Positions 58,030 to 64,000 of a DNA stretch of 64,000 bases are shown piece by piece. Location of the stretch: the NCBI GenBank assembly GCA_017654935.2, contig CM065686.1, positions 28,723,091 through 28,787,090 of the forward strand, read 5' to 3'. Each line of letters opens with the position of its first letter. Within the stretch, counting starts at the first letter, position 1. Below the pieces are notes generated by a model. It was not told where the DNA came from. It did no database searches and saw nothing but the letters and a program-made list of their open reading frames with translations. Position numbers and translations under genes: made by a program. This DNA is from Phymorhynchus buccinoides. Taxonomy: Eukaryota; Mollusca; Gastropoda; Neogastropoda; Raphitomidae.

Positions 58030-58355
58030 TTTTCTTGAGAATGGGGGGTAACTCTATTTTACTCCAGGGGGAAACGTGATCAGTCAGATGAGCACAGAGC
58101 AGCAAAGGTTCAGTGAAAAGTGAACTGCCAGAAAACAAAATCTTTCTACATTTAGTAATTTACACGTGTACGTGTATGTAGACCAAGAATTTACCCCAGT
58201 CTTTCTTATCGAGGCTTCTTGCAATTGCAGGCAACCACAAAGCTTAAAATCTTTGTGCAGGCAACGCCCCCATTTTCTGATTTTGATTTTCTTCGCATCT
58301 TCTCAGTTTTCTGCTGCTAATGATTAATACTGACACAGGTAGTCTACGGCGTATG

Positions 58356-58432
58356 TGTCGCATGAAAATAGGTAGCTCGTAAAAATAAGTAGCTCGCTAC
58401 TATGAGAGTGTTTTTGCTATTTTCATGCGACA
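58356..58432. repeat. Perfect 16-bp inverted repeat with 45-bp loop
   Basis: TGTCGCATGAAAATAG (58356-58371) and its exact complement at 58417-58432; the loop contains 'gtagctcg' twice. Confidence 0.8.
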
Positions 58433-58534
58433 GTATGAACCTACTTATCATTGAAGTGTAGGCTTTGTGAAGACTCGGAAGAGTGGTGTCGCTCGTGTTG
58501 GAACCTTACTCCTGACAAAAGCTTGTTCCAGATC

Positions 58535-58745
58535 TCAAATTTTTCAAAGACTAGAAACCATGAATTAAAAATACTAACACAGTATAGTAGAACTAACATC
58601 AGGACTGAGGAGACACTTTTTCAGTAACGGAGTGACTAACTATTGGAACGCACTTTCTGCTCAGACAAAACTTGCACCTAATTAGTAATACTAACAAATT
58701 CAAAAACCTCCTGCACAAAGAGTGAAAGACCCAAACCTTAGTAAA
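58535..58745 (+). pseudogene. CR1/Jockey-group LINE C-terminal fragment
   Basis: NHELKILTQYSRTNIRTEET, then after a stop YWNALSAQTKLAP; aligns with the C-terminal end of the LINE at 15881-16121 (NSELKILTRYSRTNIRKK). Confidence 0.65.
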
Positions 58746-59034
58746 TTAAAATACCAGTATGACTAATAGTAATAGTCTACCAAAACCGTCACAGCTGTGC
58801 CAACTGAATTTTTAAAAAGAAAAGACGCTTAAGAGGCCGCGAGGCCTATTCGTCTTAACCTGACCTGACCTGACCATGTAGTTCTTCCATTTAGTATCCA
58901 CAATCAACAATTTGATTTTTTGATACTGTTTGATCGAGGTCCAAAGGTCGCACACAGAACAAAAACAAATCAAAACAACCCTAATCTAATCTACTCGTAG
59001 TAGCTTATTTTACTGCATACTTCTTATATTACAG

Positions 59035-60205
59035 GTAATAGAATGTTAGACAACGGAGAGTCTATAGATGTAGTTTATTTAGATTTCAGAAAGGCTTTTG
59101 ACTCTGTCCCGCACGAGAGATTGCTAATTAAATTGTCAGTATACGGAATTGAAGGCAAATTATTACAGCACTTGGATTAAATAATTCTTGTCTCGAAGAA
59201 CACGAGTTAGAGTTGGTAAGTCTCACTCAGAGTCAGAGGAAGCAGAGGTCCTTAGTGGCATTCCCCAAGGTAGCATATTAGGCCCTGTCTTATTCACAAT
59301 ATTTATAAATGATCTACCCGATAATATAAGTAGCGATTGTAAGATCTTCGCCGATGACACCAAAGTCTACAACAATTATAATAATAAAGATATACTACAG
59401 ACAGATTTGTAAAACTTACAGGAGTGGTCAAACACTTGGAATTTGTATTTTAATGTTAAAGTAAATTAGTGCATTACGGGAAACGTAGCCCTAATCATGA
59501 ACATTTTGGATAAAATTGAAGAAAGTGAGCAGGAAAAAGATTTGGGTATAATTTTTTATGCTGCGCTGAGTTTTGATGAACATATAAGTAAGGTTATTAA
59601 TTTTTAATTTATAAAGGCGAACCAAATGTTAGGACTAATAAAAAGGTCAAATTAAGGAAGTCTTTGTGAAGTTGTTTATAAGGCATTAGTTAGACCGCAT
59701 CTTTAATATGGTAATGTAGTATGGTTTCCAGCTCTTAAAAGAAAGTATTTCCCTGGAAAAAGTCCAAAGAAGGGTACTAAATTAGTAAAAGCGTGTAGAA
59801 ATAAGACCTATGAAGAAAGATTCCTGGAATTGCCTTCACTAAAGGGTAGGAGAGTGAGAGGTGATCTTATTCAAGTATATAAGATTTTTAGCCATATTGA
59901 CTTACAAGAATTTGTTACTTTAAGTTCTGTAGACAAAACTGGAAATAGTGATGGGAAGTTTTTTGAAAAGCGTTCTAAGGATTCGTAAATTTTCTTTTTA
60001 TAACACTAACAGAGTTGTTCAATATTGGAATTCTTTACCATCTAACATTAAGTTTGCACCAACTGACCAAGTACTAATATGTTTAAAAATCTTCTGGATA
60101 AAGAATCAATTCTTTAAAAAACATAAGGAATTTGATGAATATTTTCACCCAACTTTTGTACTTCAAGGGGTTAGAATCAGTTTAGGATTATTTTCGTCTG
60201 AATGA
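59035..60205 (+). pseudogene. CR1/Jockey-group LINE, RT to C terminus, decayed
   Basis: NRMLDNGESIDVVYLDFRKA, FDSVPHERLLIKL; stop; then LSGIPQGSILGPVLFTIFIN and KIFADDTKVYNN (palm DD intact); later in broken frames EKDLGIIF-like, RRVRGDLIQVYKIF-like and, from 59948, SFYNTNRVVQYWNSLPSN. Same family as 28540-30085. Confidence 0.8.
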
Positions 60206-60434
60206 AAGAATTATAATATAAGATACGAAACAACTGCTCGAAGCGTTATAGTAATTGCAAACTTAGCATCTTCTTCTTTTCTTGAGCTGACCATTCTGGT
60301 TTCTTTTGGGGAAAAAAAAAGACTGAAAAAGTGGTTCCGGTGGTCAAATTCCAGTTGGCAATGGTGGTGTAACAATAAAAAAAATAGAATAGATATTGGA
60401 GTGGGCAAGGGTGGAGGGAGGGGGGGGCGAGACT

Positions 60435-60830
60435 GATGAGTTACTGATCAGCCTGCAGTCCTGACATGCCACGCACGTCAGCAGTGAAGGCTGCGTTGGA
60501 GTCCTGCCGCAGCTCGTTCCACTCCCTGATGGTCCTTGGGAGGAATGAGTTGGACCTGTACTTAGTGCGGCACTGAATTCTCTGAAACTGCAGGTGGTGT
60601 CCACGCCTTTGCCAAGATGGAAACGGCACCAGCTTGGCTTGCAGATTCAGGCAACGTACAGCATCGGTGCTGATCTTGTACAGCATGGAGTGCCTGGTCC
60701 TCTGCCGTCTGCTCTCCAGTGATTCCCAGCCCAGGTTTTCGAGCATCATGGTGCTCACACTTGGCACTAAACAGTCGCCATTTTTACGGGATTTGCCATG
60801 GTTTACGGCAACACTGATCAGCAACACTGA
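60435..60830 (-). pseudogene. LINE C-terminal fragment
   Basis: Minus strand: ENLGWESLESRRQRTRHSML, then YKISTDAVRCLNLQAKLVPF, NSFLPRTIREWNELRQD and FTADVRGMSGLQADQ before the stop. Single open frame of about 128 codons; same style as 54490-55125. Confidence 0.75.
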
Positions 60831-61270
60831 ATTTAGAGGGTTTACGTTCGTTTTTCCTTGCTGATTTTTTTTTTTTTAATCTTTCCATGGCGTAATTGAT
60901 GAAAATAATCTTAGACTGATTATAAGCATAACCCTATCCTTTGCCCAATGAAGTACAAAAGTTGGGCGAAGAAAGGCTTCTGCAATTTCAGATACGCTCG
61001 TGGTATTTAACCTAGTTTTTTTCTTATCTCCTATTTGTTTTTATTCCTATTTCTTTTTGTTCTTTGTTTGCTTGTTTTGTTTTGTTTGGTGTGGGTTTTT
61101 TCTTTTAATATTTGGCAAAGGTGCAGATCAACACACACACACAACCTCCATTTTCTTGGTACTTTCTGGGGGGGTTTCAGTCTTGCCTTACTGCATATTG
61201 AGCGCATAAACTTTAGTTGTTTCCTAGATATTTATGATTATATATAATTTGCTTTGATAAAACTTGTTTG

Positions 61271-62005
61271 TGTCCAATGTCTGTATTTGTGAACCTCAGA
61301 AACAAATTCAGTTATCTTTAACTTTACGATTTGTTCTGTGTTCTGTTCTTTTTCTCCCAATAACCTGACCTCCCAATGGACAGTGCCTATGCAAAGACAG
61401 CTGTTTCGTCTTGTGAAAGACTCTTCGGTCTGCATGTCGCCCTACAAAGAGTGTCTTGTGAACGTTCAAGCTGAGCAAGAAGACTTTCTACAAAAGAGTG
61501 GTTGTCCTCTTGCACCAGATTGAAAGTCCATAATAAAAGCAAACCAGCACAAAGTTAGAAAAAAAGAAACAGTAAAAATCATCTGTAAAATGATGAAAAT
61601 AATATTCTAAAATTATAATTTAAAAAGTTAATAGACATGACTAGGGAGGGCCAACTACTGAGATGATATCCAAAAATAAGGATAAAAATAGTATGAATAT
61701 ATAAATCTCAGTTATTACCTGAGCTCCATTCCCCTAGTCTGAAGGACTAAAAAGTTGGTGCATTTGAAATGCAGAATAGTTTGCAGTTTGATCAAACTTT
61801 TTAGTGTCCAATGTTTGTATTTGTGAACCTCATGAACAAACTCAATTATCTTTAACTTTACGATTTGTTCTGTGTTCTGAAAATAAAAAGAACATAATGT
61901 GCTGATTTACTTTTTCTCCCAATGGGGGAGATGGACAGTGCCTATGCAAAGACAGCTGTTTCATCTTGTGAAAGACTCTTCAGTCTGCATGTCGGCCTGC
62001 AAAGA
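61271..62005 (+). repeat. Two direct copies of a ~180-bp segment
   Basis: 61271-61452 and 61807-62005 share 'gtatttgtgaacctca', 'tatctttaactttacgattt' and 'ggacagtgcctatgcaaaga'; the second copy has about 25 extra bp. A short frame (MDSAYAKTAVSSCERLF) is kept in both but no family is recognised. Confidence 0.8.
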
Positions 62006-62584
62006 TATAAAAACTATCTTACTAAAAAAATCTCTGGGGTGTTTGAGAAACGTGTTTTTGTTGTTGTTTTCAGGCAGAGTAATAATTATGAAACATGTGC
62101 TTCAAATGAATATATAATAAGTGTTAACTGTTCAAGATTGTTCATATGTTACGAACATCATGTTTAAAATACATCGTGATGATTATGTGGGGAAAGCTTT
62201 TGTTTGTGTTACACCACTACCAATGTGAAAGATGCTTTAGCTGACATAGTGACATTCAGTCAAAAACAATTACAATAACTGAGTAAGCTCCTCAAGACTT
62301 AAGTCTCTTAGCAAAATGAAATAAACCACTGACAACACATTGTGTATGATCCATCATGCCATTACACCAGAGCTTCAGATTGTTTTCAGACTTCATGGGT
62401 CATATGACTCCTGGCTGCACAAAATAAGGGGTCAATTTAAAAAATGATGGGCCACTTATGTGGTTCAATGGTTTCATTAGTAAACATCAAGTGTGTTTGT
62501 GCGTGCGTGCGTGTAATGACAATAACATAAATTGAAAACAATTTTAATCAAAGTCCAAACAGTAGTTTTTAAGATAATTGATAC

Positions 62585-62587
62585 ACA

Positions 62588-62652
<65 letters not shown>
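62585..62652 (+). repeat. (AC)n microsatellite
   Basis: Uninterrupted AC run. Confidence 0.95.
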
Positions 62653-62656
<4 letters not shown>

Positions 62657-62739
62657 CCCAATCGCAAAACCCCGGCCTCTGGACGGGTAATAAACACACT
62701 TGATTTGACTACAAAATTTCCACTCTGTCATTCTTATTT

Positions 62740-63415
62740 CTCTGGAAATGCCCCTAGCTACATTTCTGACATGCTTTCTGTCTATGCTCCATCAAGACAA
62801 CTGCGGTCATCTTCAGATTCCAAAATTCTCTGTGTTCCTAGTACATGAACAAAAATGTTTGGTGAGCGCTCCTTTTCCTTTTCGGCCTCATCAGTTTGGA
62901 ACTCCTTACCACACGAAATTCGCCATATCCAGTCCTTGCAATGTTTCAAATCAGCTCTCAAGACCCACCTATTCAAGTTACATCACAACCTTTAGGCCAC
63001 ATTACTTTTCGATTCTATTCTCACTCCCCCTCCCACCATGTTAGTTTTACTGTGTGTTGACTGCAATGTTTACATCAGCTTTGTTGCGAGAGAGTCAGAC
63101 AGAGAGAGAAAGAGAGAGAGAGAGAGATAACTGATTGTATTGTGTTCTTGGGTGGGGTACAGGCCGGGTGAGTGGTGGTGATGGTAATGGTCTGTGTGTG
63201 TGCGTGCGTGTGTGTGCGCGTGCACGTGTGTATGTGTGCGTGCCTGTGTGGGTGGGGGGTGGTGTGTGTATGTGTATGCCTATTTTGCATGTGTGTGAAC
63301 GATTATTTGTTTTGTTTAATTTCTTGCTTTTACTTTTTGTTGTTGTTAAGCGCATAGAGCTCCACATCTGTGGAGGAGTGCGCTATATAAATGATTCACT
63401 CTTATTATTATTTAT
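62740..63415 (+). pseudogene. L2-like LINE 3' end
   Basis: YISDMLSVYAPSRQLRSSSD, a stop, then GERSFSFSASSVWNSLPHEI and FKSALKTHLFKLHHNL, followed by a GT/GC-rich 3' UTR and the tail 'agtgcgctatataaatg' plus ATT repeats at 63380-63415. Same family as 19945-21998. Confidence 0.85.
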
Positions 63416-64000
63416 CTAGCAAGAAGACTAGATAGCTCTAGGCTAACAAGATACCTTGGAAAAAGCCAAAGGAACAGATTTTCAAGTTTTAGACTTCTCT
63501 TCCCTTGTCTGAAGAATCAAATTTCTTGCAAGAGGACCACATAGTAGAAACATGACCTTTCCTCTATCAGTACTATCACATTTCATTAAATAAAGGCCTC
63601 TTTTTTCTGAGAAGAGAGGTGGGGTTGGGGCTTGGGTATGATGGGACTTGGTAGGGACCTGTGACCTTATAGTGGGACTGGGAAGGTAATGAAATGTTAG
63701 ACAAAGAGGCATTGTTTGCCAGGCTTTTCTGCTTCAAGTCACATAGGCACATTAATCACTCTCACTATCAGTCACCAGACACACATAGTGGTTGTGGAAT
63801 GGGATGCATAACATAAATCAGTCGGACACAGGCTGCCAGCGTTGAATTTCAATAGCACAGTTGTCCTAAGGGGAGGTAACACGATAGGCCAAATTCTTTG
63901 TCCACAGACTGATGCCTCGGGACATCAGTGGTATCCTTACTAAAGCATAATATGCGTTGATCTTGGTTGTTTTCTTTGCTGTTAAATTTCTTGGAAGGAA
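63416..64000. other. Unannotated right edge
   Basis: No frame, repeat or RNA gene recognised. Confidence 0.4.

Overview
This is eukaryotic (metazoan) genomic DNA. It has long introns, GT-AG splice sites, many decayed non-LTR retrotransposons, a mariner, several MITE families and very abundant micro- and minisatellites. The mix of CR1/L2/RTE-type LINEs, TA- and TTAA-flanked MITEs and huge GA/CT/CA tracts suggests a lophotrochozoan, most likely a mollusc. That placement is inference; nothing in the window names the species.

Two complete protein-coding genes can be read exon by exon, convergently arranged tail to tail. (1) A PGAP3 orthologue, the Golgi GPI-anchor lipid-remodelling factor, lies on the plus strand in seven exons from 17341 to 40413 (321 residues with the shortest exon 5). 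(2) A CFAP210 (CCDC173) orthologue, a ciliary doublet-microtubule inner protein, lies on the minus strand in nine exons from 57901 down to 44722 (553 residues). Exon phases agree at every junction in both. The two proteins share no evident pathway; they are simply neighbours, with about 4.3 kb between their stop codons.

Layout: 1-2832 is a 24/30-bp minisatellite. 2.8-17.3 kb is gene-free: a second 30-bp minisatellite, LINE fragments, two inverted copies of a fold-back MITE, and large CT/GA/CA/CG tracts. 17.3-40.4 kb is PGAP3, whose introns carry two L2-like LINEs, a mariner, a CR1-like LINE, a 2.3-kb terminal-inverted-repeat element and a 2.3-kb array of a 34-bp repeat. 40.4-44.7 kb is intergenic. 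44.7-57.9 kb is CFAP210, whose introns hold TTAA-type and TA-type MITEs and LINE ends. 58-64 kb is promoter-proximal sequence followed by more LINE fragments.

The most striking observation is that exon edges themselves have been tandemly multiplied. PGAP3 exon 5 continues into 21 in-frame copies of a 48-bp unit, nearly all of which re-create the same 5' splice site. CFAP210 exon 5 is preceded by about nine copies of a roughly 70-bp unit, seven of which re-create its 3' splice site. CFAP210 exon 9 has an older duplicated acceptor. Three splice-site duplications in two adjacent genes deserve transcript-level study. Family assignments rest on motif recognition from memory; no database search was run.
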